DNA from: Nitrososphaerota archaeon
GTDB taxonomy: Archaea; Thermoproteota; Nitrososphaeria; Nitrososphaerales; JAHFOH01
Direction: 5' to 3'
Assembly (NCBI GenBank): GCA_023266955.1
Contig: JAHFOH010000008.1
Location: forward strand, 5,817 to 20,264
Length of the DNA stretch: 14,448 bases
This document shows, piece after piece, positions 6,660 through 12,925 of this stretch; the stretch's first letter is position 1; the number at the start of each line of letters is the position of its first letter. Under the pieces are notes generated by a model. That model was given only the letters and a program-made list of their open reading frames with translations. It made no database searches and had not been told where the DNA came from. Made by a program: the position numbers and the translations under genes.

Positions 6660-6690
6660 TACGCTTCGTGCGAAGAAAGAATGATACCCG

Positions 6691-6699
6691 TTAAAAAGG
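6691..6699 (-). promoter_or_regulatory. TATA-like box for pfdA-ftsY
   Basis: CCTTTTTAA on the minus strand lies about 31 bases before the pfdA GTG, in the short gap after aIF6. Spacing fits a nearly leaderless message. A small palindrome, CTTCGTGCGAAG, lies at 6664-6675 in the expected leader. Confidence 0.4.
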
Positions 6700-6708
6700 T
6701 CGCTGAAC

Positions 6709-7374
6709 CTAAAGCCTGAAGGCGCGGCTGAGGATCATAAGTTCAGGGCCACTGGTTAAACTTCCGACGACCAGACTTTTTGAGTTTGCAAGCAGACCTG
6801 AAGCCACGAACGGAACTCCAGTGTTGACCGTCCCCGGCTCAACTTCCACACCTAGGATGAGTCCGATCTCCCTAACTTCTTCATCGGACGCTCTCGGATG
6901 AACCACACCACCAGTGTTCGATGAGACGATCATCGAACCAACCTGAGTGTAACCTGCAATCGAGATTCGTTCGACCGGGACATCGAGCACGTCTCTGATT
7001 TGTTGCAGAGTTGACGGATCGAGGATTTCTGATGCGATGGCTCCTTTATCGTTGGCGGCGACAACATTTCCGACGGAAGTGTATCTAGACGGCAGTCTCA
7101 TCGTTGGCAGCCCTGTTGCAGTCTTTATCTCCTCTATCTCAATGTCGTTGGCCAACCTGGAGACCAAAATACCTCTGCTATTCATGGTTGTTAATGGTCC
7201 GATCAGCCGCGATCCTGCGATTGAAGTGCTGACGGCTTTCACTCCGAGAAACTTTGTTAGCTTCGATATCTTAGTTGGTGCAAGTCCCTTTGGGATCAAG
7301 ACGTATTGGTCATTGGTCCTAACGAAGATTCCAATGTTCACGCTTCTATACACGTCTAGAGGGAAGATTCCCAT
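6709..7374 (-). CDS. eif6: Translation initiation factor 6 (anti-association factor)
   Basis: aIF6 binds the large ribosomal subunit near L14/L24e and blocks premature joining of subunits. The 221-residue product shows the pseudo-fivefold repeat typical of the pentein fold. Recurring segments are YVLIPKGL, SRLIGPLTTMNSRGILVSRL, TSVGNVVAANDKGAIASEIL, YTQVGSMIVSSNTGGVVHP and VPFVASGLLANSKSLVVGSLTSGPEL. The ATG at 7374 gives a seven-residue extension before the usual first strand (VNIGIFVRT). A GTG at 7353 is the alternative and would match the common family start better. The gene heads the aIF6-pfdA-ftsY group on the minus strand, though a TATA-like box before pfdA suggests separate initiation there. 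Upstream it is 71 bases from the tRNA-binding protein gene; L31e and L39e, its frequent neighbours elsewhere, are not present. Confidence 0.93.
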   Translation of the reverse strand: MGIFPLDVYRSVNIGIFVRTNDQYVLIPKGLAPTKISKLTKFLGVKAVSTSIAGSRLIGPLTTMNSRGILVSRLANDIEIEEIKTATGLPTMRLPSRYTSVGNVVAANDKGAIASEILDPSTLQQIRDVLDVPVERISIAGYTQVGSMIVSSNTGGVVHPRASDEEVREIGLILGVEVEPGTVNTGVPFVASGLLANSKSLVVGSLTSGPELMILSRAFRL

Positions 7375-7445
7375 AGATTTTCGCTGTTTCCTTTAGTGAA
7401 CACCGACGCGTTCTTCAGGAATTTCTCGAATGGTGAAAAAGGTTC

Positions 7446-7775
7446 TTAGGTAATTTTCGAACCCAGTGAAACTTGCTTGTCTGGGTGAAGTATAGCGACA
7501 GTTTGACCATCGACTGCGGCAAGCAGCATCACCTCAGACTGCAAACCGAAAATTTTTCGCGGCTGAAGGTTTGTGACTACGCCTACTAGTTTCCCCTTTA
7601 GCGCTTCTGGCGTGTACTGGTCACCGAGTCCGGCAATGGACTGTCTGACTTTGCCACCGATGTCTATGGAAAGCTTGATCAGCTTTTTTGAACCGGCTAC
7701 CGCCTCGGCATCAGAAATTTTGCCGACTTTCACATCAATCTTCTGGAAATCTTCGAACGTTACTTGTGCGGAAAT
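7446..7775 (-). CDS. MetRS-associated tRNA-binding (EMAP/OB-fold) protein, AUU start
   Basis: This small OB-fold protein corresponds to the C-terminal tRNA-binding domain of bacterial MetRS (beta subunit/Arc1p/EMAP type). In archaea it is often a separate chain that strengthens tRNA binding. Diagnostic segments are DVKVGKISDAEAVAGSKKL, SIDIGGKVRQSIAGLGDQYTPEAL, GKLVGVVTNLQPRKIFGLQSEVMLLAA and a C-terminal VSLGSKI. Starting at the first standard codon (GTG 7733) would remove the conserved strand before VGKI. Reading back in frame gives SAQVTFEDFQKID, a normal family N-terminus, with no ATG, GTG or TTG before an in-frame stop. An ATT at 7775 lies seven bases after AGGAGGAG, so AUU is the best start, giving 109 residues. 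The MetRS catalytic gene is 62 bases upstream on the same strand, which supports a joint role. A single-base sequence error is the main alternative. Confidence 0.82.
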   Translation of the reverse strand: MSAQVTFEDFQKIDVKVGKISDAEAVAGSKKLIKLSIDIGGKVRQSIAGLGDQYTPEALKGKLVGVVTNLQPRKIFGLQSEVMLLAAVDGQTVAILHPDKQVSLGSKIT

Positions 7776-7782
7776 GTCGAAA

Positions 7783-7790
7783 CTCCTCCT
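7783..7790 (-). promoter_or_regulatory. Strong Shine-Dalgarno sequence before the AUU start
   Basis: AGGAGGAG on the minus strand, seven bases before the ATT at 7775. It is one of the two best matches to the anti-SD sequence that I see in the window. It decides the start of the tRNA-binding protein, because no conventional start codon stands in frame near it. Confidence 0.7.
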
Positions 7791-7837
7791 TTCAACATAC
7801 TATAGGTTCGCATCTTAATAACAGTACTCCAAACCCA

Positions 7838-9541
7838 CTACGCTGCTAGAATGGGCTTGCCAAGTCTCTCCTTCTCTCTAGCTATTTCGTCGGGTGCGAT
7901 CTTTCTGAATAGGGGTTTAGGCCTGATAATCTTATGACCGCTTCTGATGAAGAGGACAGCTGAGTCGTCCCAAGTCTGCTTTTCCACTGATCCCTTCAGA
8001 TTCAGCTGCCTCCAGAGTCCTTTGGTTGAGAAAGGAATATACGGATTCAACAGAATGGCCAGACACTTAACAGCGTTTACTGATAGATATAGGCAGGTTT
8101 TCGTTCCCTCTCTCAGACGCCAAGGCTCTTTCCTCTGGAAATACTGGTTACAGTACGCTGTGAAATCGATGATCTTCTTGAGCCCCCTATCTATGTGGTT
8201 GGCTGCTAGGTCTGACTCCACAACCTTGGGTATCTCTGACAATCTCCTTTGGAAATCAATGTCCAAGTCATCGTAGGTGTCGGGAGTCGGGACTTTTGCT
8301 CCGAATCTGTCGTAAATGAACGTTAACACTCGGTGAATGAAGTTTCCAATATTGGCCACTAATTCGTTATTGATTCGAACTTGGAAGTCGTCCCAATCAA
8401 AATTGGCGTCTGACTGGTTGTATGGAGTTATGGCGGCGAGATAGTATCTCAAATAATCCGCTGGGAAACGATCCAAGAATTCCCTTAGGCTAACGTACCA
8501 TCCTCTACTCTTCGACATCTTTTGTCCTTGTAACAATAGATGCCCTCGAGTTGGAATATGGTCGGGTAGTTTGAATTCCTCATTCAAACCGAGCCGCATA
8601 GCTTGAAGAAAGAGGAAGTGATGATAGACAATATCCTTGCCGATATAGTGGTAGATGATTGAAGAGTTCCAGAGACGTCTTCCGTTGCGTCTGCGTCTCT
8701 TGAAGTAAACTAAAGTGGAAGAAATATAGCCGATGTGATTATCAAACCACCCGTAGAGTACCTTCCCTTTAGCCTCTGGCAGAGGTACCGGAACTCCCCA
8801 TGTAATATCTCTTGTTATGTCCCAATCTTTCAGCCCTTCCTGTATCCAATTTAGAACATAATTCTTGACGTCAGGTTGGAGGTTCGGGCTTGAAGTGATA
8901 ACTTGCTTGAGTCGCTGCGAAAATTGCGATAGCCTAAAGAAGTAATGTTGGCTGGTCTTGAAAATGGGTCTCCTGCCGCAGATGGCGCACTTGGCATCCT
9001 TAACCTCGCCGGGTTGAAAGGTTCGACCGCATACCTCGCATCCATCTGAGTACTGATTGGGAGATCTGCAGAATGGACAGGTGCCGATTACATATCTGTC
9101 GGGTAGGAATTTCTGGTCAAATTCGCAGAACGGCTGATTTACCTCTTGCTTGTATATGTAGCCTCTTTGATTCAGTTTCTGGAAGAAGTACTGCGTGAGC
9201 TGGATATTTTCCTTTGAACTGGTCTTGTAGAAGAAATCGAAGGAGATGCCGAGATCTGCAAACTCTTTCTTATCGCGTTGATTCCAATAACGAACATATT
9301 CTGGGGGTGCCTTGCGCTCTTCTTCCGCCTTTATCAGTATAGGGGTGCCAAAATCGTCTGTGGCACTTATGTGAACAACGTCAAGTCCTTTGAGCCTGCA
9401 GTATCTGGTGAATACGTCGGGTGGGAGGTAAGTTGAAGCAACGTGACCAAGATGAATTTCGCTGTTAGCATAAATTAGGGCACTAGTGACAACGATCTTA
9501 GGTCTTGATGAGCTGGGGATATTGCTCTCCTGTCTCTTCAA
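7838..9541 (-). CDS. metG: Methionyl-tRNA synthetase, catalytic chain
   Basis: MetRS charges initiator and elongator tRNA-Met. The 567-residue class I enzyme has the HIGH-equivalent HLGH (residues 30-33) and a zinc-knuckle region in the connective peptide with three CxxC pairs (CPFC 155-158, CEVC 168-171, CAIC 185-188). It also has WGVPVPLP and YGWFDNHIGY of the active site, GKDIVYHHFLF, and the KMSKS loop (341-345). The anticodon-binding helical domain follows, with NFDWDDFQVRINNELVANIGNF and RKEPWRL. It ends without a C-terminal OB-fold; that domain is encoded separately just downstream. The start is TTG at 9541, with a TATA-like CCATAAAGG about 31 bases upstream, and the conserved core begins at residue 15. 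Active-site motifs are intact. Confidence 0.96.
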   Translation of the reverse strand: MKRQESNIPSSSRPKIVVTSALIYANSEIHLGHVASTYLPPDVFTRYCRLKGLDVVHISATDDFGTPILIKAEEERKAPPEYVRYWNQRDKKEFADLGISFDFFYKTSSKENIQLTQYFFQKLNQRGYIYKQEVNQPFCEFDQKFLPDRYVIGTCPFCRSPNQYSDGCEVCGRTFQPGEVKDAKCAICGRRPIFKTSQHYFFRLSQFSQRLKQVITSSPNLQPDVKNYVLNWIQEGLKDWDITRDITWGVPVPLPEAKGKVLYGWFDNHIGYISSTLVYFKRRRRNGRRLWNSSIIYHYIGKDIVYHHFLFLQAMRLGLNEEFKLPDHIPTRGHLLLQGQKMSKSRGWYVSLREFLDRFPADYLRYYLAAITPYNQSDANFDWDDFQVRINNELVANIGNFIHRVLTFIYDRFGAKVPTPDTYDDLDIDFQRRLSEIPKVVESDLAANHIDRGLKKIIDFTAYCNQYFQRKEPWRLREGTKTCLYLSVNAVKCLAILLNPYIPFSTKGLWRQLNLKGSVEKQTWDDSAVLFIRSGHKIIRPKPLFRKIAPDEIAREKERLGKPILAA

Positions 9542-9571
9542 CTTGGGTTTGAAAGGTAGGTCCGCCCCCTC

Positions 9572-9580
9572 CCTTTATGG
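9572..9580 (-). promoter_or_regulatory. TATA-like box for metG
   Basis: CCATAAAGG on the minus strand, about 31 bases before the TTG start at 9541. It lies in the 153-base gap between ahcY and metG, which holds no gene that I can support. Confidence 0.4.
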
Positions 9581-9694
9581 AAATCCGCGTTTGTCAACAT
9601 TTAACCGTTCATCTTCCGTACAGGCCACAAAACTCAGCTCCCTCTGACTCTTGACGGCTCAGCATTCCTCATTATGGGGGGATTGACCAGGATT

Positions 9695-10960
9695 CTAGAT
9701 TTTCCAAGACTGGCTATACTTGATCTGTTCCCCTGTAAGGTTATCGATGGATAATCCGCTTGCTTGAAGCATGTTCAGAGCTACCTGCCGATCAATTTCA
9801 GCAGGTACATCTATCACTTTCTTCTGAAGCTTGCTGTGATTCTCGATAATGTAGAGCGCTGACAGAAGTTGGTTCGAGAATGACATTGACATCACCTCGG
9901 GTGGATGGCCTTCGGCCGCAACAAGGTTGGCAACTCGCCCCTTCCCAATTAAGTAGATTCTTTTACCATCAGGCATAACGTATTCCTCGAGATTCGGTCT
10001 TGCGGTTCTAATTTGAGTAGCACTCTTCCGAAGATAATCCACATCGATTTCAACGTCAAAGTGCCCTGCATTCGCGAGTACAGCACCATCTTTCATCCCT
10101 TTGAGATGCTCTTCTCTAATCACATCAGTTTGTCCCGTGGCAGTAATGAACAGATCTCCACGAGGAGCTGCTTCAATTGACGGCAAAACCTCGAAGCCAT
10201 CCATATGTGCCTCTAATGCCCTGAGAGGATCGACCTCCGTTATCATTACGTGACCATCCAATCCTCTTGCTCTTCTTGCTATGCCTTTGCCTACCCAACC
10301 GTATCCGCAGATAACGACGGTCTTTCCGGCTATCAGAAGGCTCGTGGCTCTTAAAACTCCATCCAACGTGCTCTGACCAGTTCCGTATCTATTGTCGAAG
10401 AGAAACTTAGTCTGAGCGTTGTTGACGCCAATGATTGGGTAGCGTAGAGGGCCTTCTCTTTCAAGGGCCTTCAACCTAGTTATCCCAGTTGTGGTCTCCT
10501 CAGTGCCTCCTACGATTTTATCCGATAGGTTCTCTTGATGTGCGACGACGTGAGCGTCGGCTCCATCGTCTACTTGCACCTGGGGTTTTGAGCGGAGAAC
10601 TGAGCGGATGCAGTCAAAATACTCCTCCTCGGTCTCACCCCGCCAGGCCCAAACATTCGCACCCTCGCTCAGGAGGAAGGCTGCAACATCGTCCTGAGTG
10701 GACAATGGATTCGCCGCTGCAACAAAAACCTCAGCACCCAATTCCATAAGGCCCTTGATGAAGACAGAGGTTTCCTTCGTTATGTGCAGACATGTGCCTA
10801 TTCTTCTTCCCTCTAGAGGTCGCTTTGGCGATAGGTTCTCCATCGTCTTTGTTAGGGCTGGCATGTGACTTCGAGCCCATTGATAGGCAGCCCTACCCGA
10901 CTGTGCCAGTGAAGGATCAGCTACTTGCTTTGACAAAGACTGAATCTCCAATCTAAGCAA
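9695..10960 (-). CDS. ahcY: S-adenosylhomocysteine hydrolase
   Basis: AhcY splits S-adenosylhomocysteine, the inhibitory product of methyl transfer, into adenosine and homocysteine, using a tightly bound NAD. The 421-residue protein has the substrate-domain motifs CLHITKETSVFI (57-68), DDGAD (131-135), GGTEETTTG (151-159) and KFLFDNRYGTGQS (185-197, with the catalytic Lys and Asp). The NAD-binding Rossmann loop GYGWVGKG lies at 219-226, followed by NAGHFDVEID. It has no bacterial/eukaryotic KxDHYRY tail, which is normal for archaeal forms. The TTG at 10960 is taken as start. A second in-frame TTG at 10951 fits a TATA box at 10970-10977 better and would be leaderless. It is divergent from the Lrp-type regulator across 96 bases, and a likely MTA phosphorylase lies just beyond. 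Confidence 0.95.
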   Translation of the reverse strand: MLRLEIQSLSKQVADPSLAQSGRAAYQWARSHMPALTKTMENLSPKRPLEGRRIGTCLHITKETSVFIKGLMELGAEVFVAAANPLSTQDDVAAFLLSEGANVWAWRGETEEEYFDCIRSVLRSKPQVQVDDGADAHVVAHQENLSDKIVGGTEETTTGITRLKALEREGPLRYPIIGVNNAQTKFLFDNRYGTGQSTLDGVLRATSLLIAGKTVVICGYGWVGKGIARRARGLDGHVMITEVDPLRALEAHMDGFEVLPSIEAAPRGDLFITATGQTDVIREEHLKGMKDGAVLANAGHFDVEIDVDYLRKSATQIRTARPNLEEYVMPDGKRIYLIGKGRVANLVAAEGHPPEVMSMSFSNQLLSALYIIENHSKLQKKVIDVPAEIDRQVALNMLQASGLSIDNLTGEQIKYSQSWKI

Positions 10961-10969
10961 GCCGACCTG

Positions 10970-10977
10970 GATTTAAG
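10970..10977 (-). promoter_or_regulatory. TATA box for ahcY
   Basis: CTTAAATC on the minus strand. Transcription would be expected to start near 10950, almost on the TTG at 10951. The promoter region is shared back-to-back with lrp. Confidence 0.45.
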
Positions 10978-11008
10978 ATTACCTGATGTTAACAAAATGC
11001 CCGAGGAG

Positions 11009-11021
11009 CTTAACCCTTAAG
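11009..11021. promoter_or_regulatory. Palindrome at the lrp promoter (possible operator)
   Basis: CTTAA-CCC-TTAAG is an exact inverted repeat overlapping the likely lrp TATA element (about 11015-11023), some 35 bases before the lrp ATG. Lrp/AsnC proteins bind dyad-symmetric sites and commonly repress their own genes, so an autoregulatory operator is plausible. It is unproven: A/T-rich palindromes also arise within TATA boxes by chance. Confidence 0.4.
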
Positions 11022-11056
11022 TAGCCAATTTGATGGCCAGCTTTACACGGGGTTAA

Positions 11057-11530
11057 ATGCCGAGCGAGGTCGACGCCATTGATGCTAGGATCCTATCCAT
11101 ATTGGTTGAGGACGGTAAGGCGAGGGTTTCAGATATTGCGCGTCGCTGCAGGGTGTCGAGGCAGACAGTTGCAGCGAGAATCAGAAAGATGGAATCGACC
11201 AAACTCATAATGGGATACCGGACCATCATAGATTACGACAAGCTTGGCCTGAAATTCTTCTTCATCCTATTTCTGAAACTGGGTGTTCTAGAAGAGCCGA
11301 CCGCCGCTACTGCGTTGAAGGAGTTTCTGGCCAGTCCTCATGTTTTGCTTGATTGCTCCGTAACTGGCGAGTGGGACGTGCTCCAAATTCTGGGCTTCCG
11401 TAGCACTATGGAATATGATGATTACATTTCGAGGCTGAGAACTGTGTATGGCCAGCTTTTCCGTGATACCAAGAGTCATGCCGTGCTTAAGTTCTTCAAG
11501 GGATTGGATCAGTACAATCCATTGGCATAG
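11057..11530 (+). CDS. Lrp/AsnC family transcription regulator
   Basis: This is a feast/famine-type DNA-binding regulator, which usually assembles as dimers to octamers and senses an amino acid or related ligand. The 157 residues contain an N-terminal winged helix-turn-helix (about 6-50, with VSDIARRCRVSRQTVAARIRKM). A linker (YRTIIDYDKLGLK) leads to the ligand-binding RAM domain (about 66-147), with VTGEWDVLQILGF in the family's Gly/Asp turn position. The ATG at 11057 follows CACGGGGTTAA, a modest SD. A TATA-like sequence about 35 bases upstream overlaps an exact palindrome. It is transcribed away from ahcY and is followed by an MTA-phosphorylase-like gene, so regulation of S-adenosylmethionine by-product recycling is a reasonable guess. 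Nothing in the protein sequence itself identifies the ligand. Confidence 0.92.
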   Translation: MPSEVDAIDARILSILVEDGKARVSDIARRCRVSRQTVAARIRKMESTKLIMGYRTIIDYDKLGLKFFFILFLKLGVLEEPTAATALKEFLASPHVLLDCSVTGEWDVLQILGFRSTMEYDDYISRLRTVYGQLFRDTKSHAVLKFFKGLDQYNPLA

Positions 11531-11614
11531 GAATGCTTCGAAACTGGATTAATACGACGACAACTTTCTGAAAATCCGCTTCGTTCAGCATCGGGAGTTC
11601 CTAAGGTATGTGGG

Positions 11615-11630
11615 ATAGCTGGAGGGCTAT
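11615..11630 (+). terminator. Weak hairpin after lrp
   Basis: ATAGC-TGGAGG-GCTAT can form a 5-bp stem with a 6-base loop, followed by a T/C-rich stretch. It lies in the 184-base gap between lrp and the next gene, about 85 bases after the lrp stop. It could mark the end of the lrp transcript but the support is weak. The rest of the gap holds only the promoter of the next gene. Confidence 0.2.
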
Positions 11631-11683
11631 GTTCTCTTGATAATCGGGCGGGCTGGTGCCGAAGAAACTCCTCCTCTTCTGAA

Positions 11684-11692
11684 GTTTTAATA
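11684..11692 (+). promoter_or_regulatory. TATA box for the nucleoside phosphorylase
   Basis: GTTTTAATA ends 22 bases before the GTG at 11715, so the transcript would begin on or next to the start codon. This supports a leaderless message and the GTG start over an out-of-frame ATG at 11711. Confidence 0.6.
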
Positions 11693-11714
11693 GCGCGCTC
11701 CGAGTTCAACATGC

Positions 11715-12437
11715 GTGTCTCATCCCGCCCATCTTCATGTCAAACCTAGAGACATCGCGAAGCTAGTGGTCACAACAGGAGATCCTGCGAGGACTGAACA
11801 GCTCGCTGGAATGCTCAAGGATGCTCAGTTGGTAAACACCAATAGAGGCTTCATAACCTACACCGGATACTACAATGGAAAAAGGCTAACTGTATCGATG
11901 CATGGTGTTGGAGGCCCCTCCTCAGCGATAGTCTTCGAGGAGCTACACATGCTGGGAGCGAAGGCAATAGTAAGGTTGGGATCAACAGGAGGGATGGTCA
12001 AGGACCTAAGGATAGGGGACTTCGTTGTACCTACTGGAGCGGCTTACACCGAGGGCTCGCTCAAGATGTATGTCCCCGATGGAGTCTTACCGCCGGTCCC
12101 TGACCTTGATTTGACGCGAGGGATTGTTGAGAACTGCAAATCTGAGGGGGTTAAGTACATGATTGGGCTTGTCTTTTCGAGCGACGCCTTCTACAGTGAA
12201 GACATCAAGTTCGTGGAGAAGTGGACCAAGAGGGGAGTGATAAGTGTAGAAATGGAATGCGCAACTCTTTTCACACTCGGGCTCCTTAAAGGATTCAAAA
12301 CAGCCTCTCTACTAGTCGTCAGCGATAACCTAGTGAAAGAAGCTGAGAAAGAATTGGTGCCCGCCGAGAAGCTCATACCCTATGTGGAGAAGGCTGGTAG
12401 AATCGTCTTCAAAACACTCACAACTCAGAACGTCTGA
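11715..12437 (+). CDS. 5'-methylthioadenosine/purine nucleoside phosphorylase
   Basis: This PNP/UDP-family enzyme (240 residues) splits a nucleoside with phosphate into the base and a pentose 1-phosphate. Family motifs are GDPART (22-27, phosphate site), GVGGPS (64-69), RLGSTGG (87-93), SSDAFYSED (155-163), VEMECATLF (178-186, the substrate-binding Glu) and VVSDN (201-205). From memory the wording closely follows the Sulfolobus 5'-methylthioadenosine phosphorylase (NRGFxxYTGxYNG, LGAKAxxRxGxTG, VFSSDAFYxED, VxVEMECATLFTL). MTA, the by-product of polyamine synthesis, is therefore the favoured substrate, with inosine or guanosine also possible. Uridine phosphorylase is a less likely alternative. 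The GTG start is supported by a TATA box at the leaderless distance. The gene lies after lrp and near ahcY, consistent with salvage of S-adenosylmethionine products. Confidence 0.88.
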   Translation: MSHPAHLHVKPRDIAKLVVTTGDPARTEQLAGMLKDAQLVNTNRGFITYTGYYNGKRLTVSMHGVGGPSSAIVFEELHMLGAKAIVRLGSTGGMVKDLRIGDFVVPTGAAYTEGSLKMYVPDGVLPPVPDLDLTRGIVENCKSEGVKYMIGLVFSSDAFYSEDIKFVEKWTKRGVISVEMECATLFTLGLLKGFKTASLLVVSDNLVKEAEKELVPAEKLIPYVEKAGRIVFKTLTTQNV

Positions 12438-12499
12438 AGCTATAATAGAGATTCCATAGCTCAACCCGATCACGCATTAATTTTGCCTTGATTGGAAGA

Positions 12500-12515
12500 C
12501 TGATACTTATATCAG
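12500..12515. promoter_or_regulatory. Palindromic promoter element before the Rieske gene
   Basis: CTGATA-CTTA-TATCAG is an exact 6-4-6 inverted repeat. It contains the TATA-like ACTTATATC (12505-12513), about 35 bases before the Rieske ATG. A regulator bound here would compete directly with TBP. The regulator is unknown; an operator role is inference. Confidence 0.45.
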
Positions 12516-12548
12516 GTACCACGACATTGCTAAGCTGCCACTCCGGTC

Positions 12549-12854
12549 ATGGTGTTCTATCTTGTCGGCAACGACAGCGACTTCCAAGATTCTCAGATGA
12601 GGAGTTTCAATGTAGGAGGCGTTGAAGTTATGGTTGTGAAAATCGCCGGAAACTACTATGCAATCGGAAACGTCTGCACTCATCGAGACTGCCCATTGTC
12701 AGACGGATTCCTCGAGGGCTATGTGGTGACGTGTGAGTGCCATGGTTTTCAATTCGATGTTACGACGGGTGAAGTTGTCGGTATTCCTCTGATTGATAAG
12801 GAACCTAGCTATGAAGTTAAGATGGAAGATGGCAAGGTCTCCGTTCGAGTGTAA
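12549..12854 (+). CDS. Small soluble Rieske [2Fe-2S] protein
   Basis: This 101-residue protein consists of a single Rieske domain, likely a cytoplasmic electron carrier. The cluster ligands are clear: C43-T-H45, 16 residues, then C62-E-C64-H65, which is the CxH-X16-CxxH pattern with GFQFD after it. C48 and C64 are at the positions that form the stabilising disulfide in bc1/b6f Rieske proteins and are usually absent from dioxygenase-type ferredoxins. There is no signal peptide or membrane anchor, so it is not a typical respiratory-complex subunit. The ATG at 12549 fits a promoter at 12500-12515. No oxygenase or reductase partner lies nearby, and a T-run follows the stop. It separates the MTA phosphorylase from aIF2-beta. 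The electron-transfer partner cannot be told from the sequence. Confidence 0.9.
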   Translation: MVFYLVGNDSDFQDSQMRSFNVGGVEVMVVKIAGNYYAIGNVCTHRDCPLSDGFLEGYVVTCECHGFQFDVTTGEVVGIPLIDKEPSYEVKMEDGKVSVRV

Positions 12855-12861
12855 AGTGAAG

Positions 12862-12866
12862 TTTTT
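12862..12866 (+). terminator. T-run after the Rieske gene
   Basis: TTTTT begins seven bases after the Rieske stop and precedes a TATA-like element for the next gene. Short T-runs serve as archaeal transcription terminators. There is no stable hairpin. Confidence 0.35.
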
Positions 12867-12878
12867 GATTCAGTCTTC

Positions 12879-12887
12879 GCTATAACT
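12879..12887 (+). promoter_or_regulatory. TATA-like box for aIF2-beta
   Basis: GCTATAACT lies about 38 bases before the aIF2-beta ATG. A second A/T-rich stretch, GGATTAAAAGG (12912-12922), is too close to the ATG to act as a TATA box for it but supplies an AAGG ribosome-binding sequence. Confidence 0.4.
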
Positions 12888-12925
12888 TGAAATAGACGTA
12901 ATTCAGGTTATGGATTAAAAGGCCG

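Noticed and set aside
6664..6675. CTTCGTGCGAAG palindrome in the pfdA leader as a regulatory hairpin
   Set aside because: The stem allows only four pairs with a four-base loop. It is too short to claim without conservation.
9542..9694. Possible small gene between ahcY and metG
   Set aside because: Only a 12-codon frame and the metG promoter are visible.
11509..11712. Minus-strand reading frame of 67 residues between lrp and the phosphorylase gene
   Set aside because: It has no recognisable domain, runs into the end of lrp, and its start lies on top of the phosphorylase promoter. It looks like a chance frame.
12438..12465. AGCTAT/ATAGCT inverted repeat after the phosphorylase stop as a terminator
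   Set aside because: The stem has six mostly A/T pairs with a long loop and no adjacent T-run.
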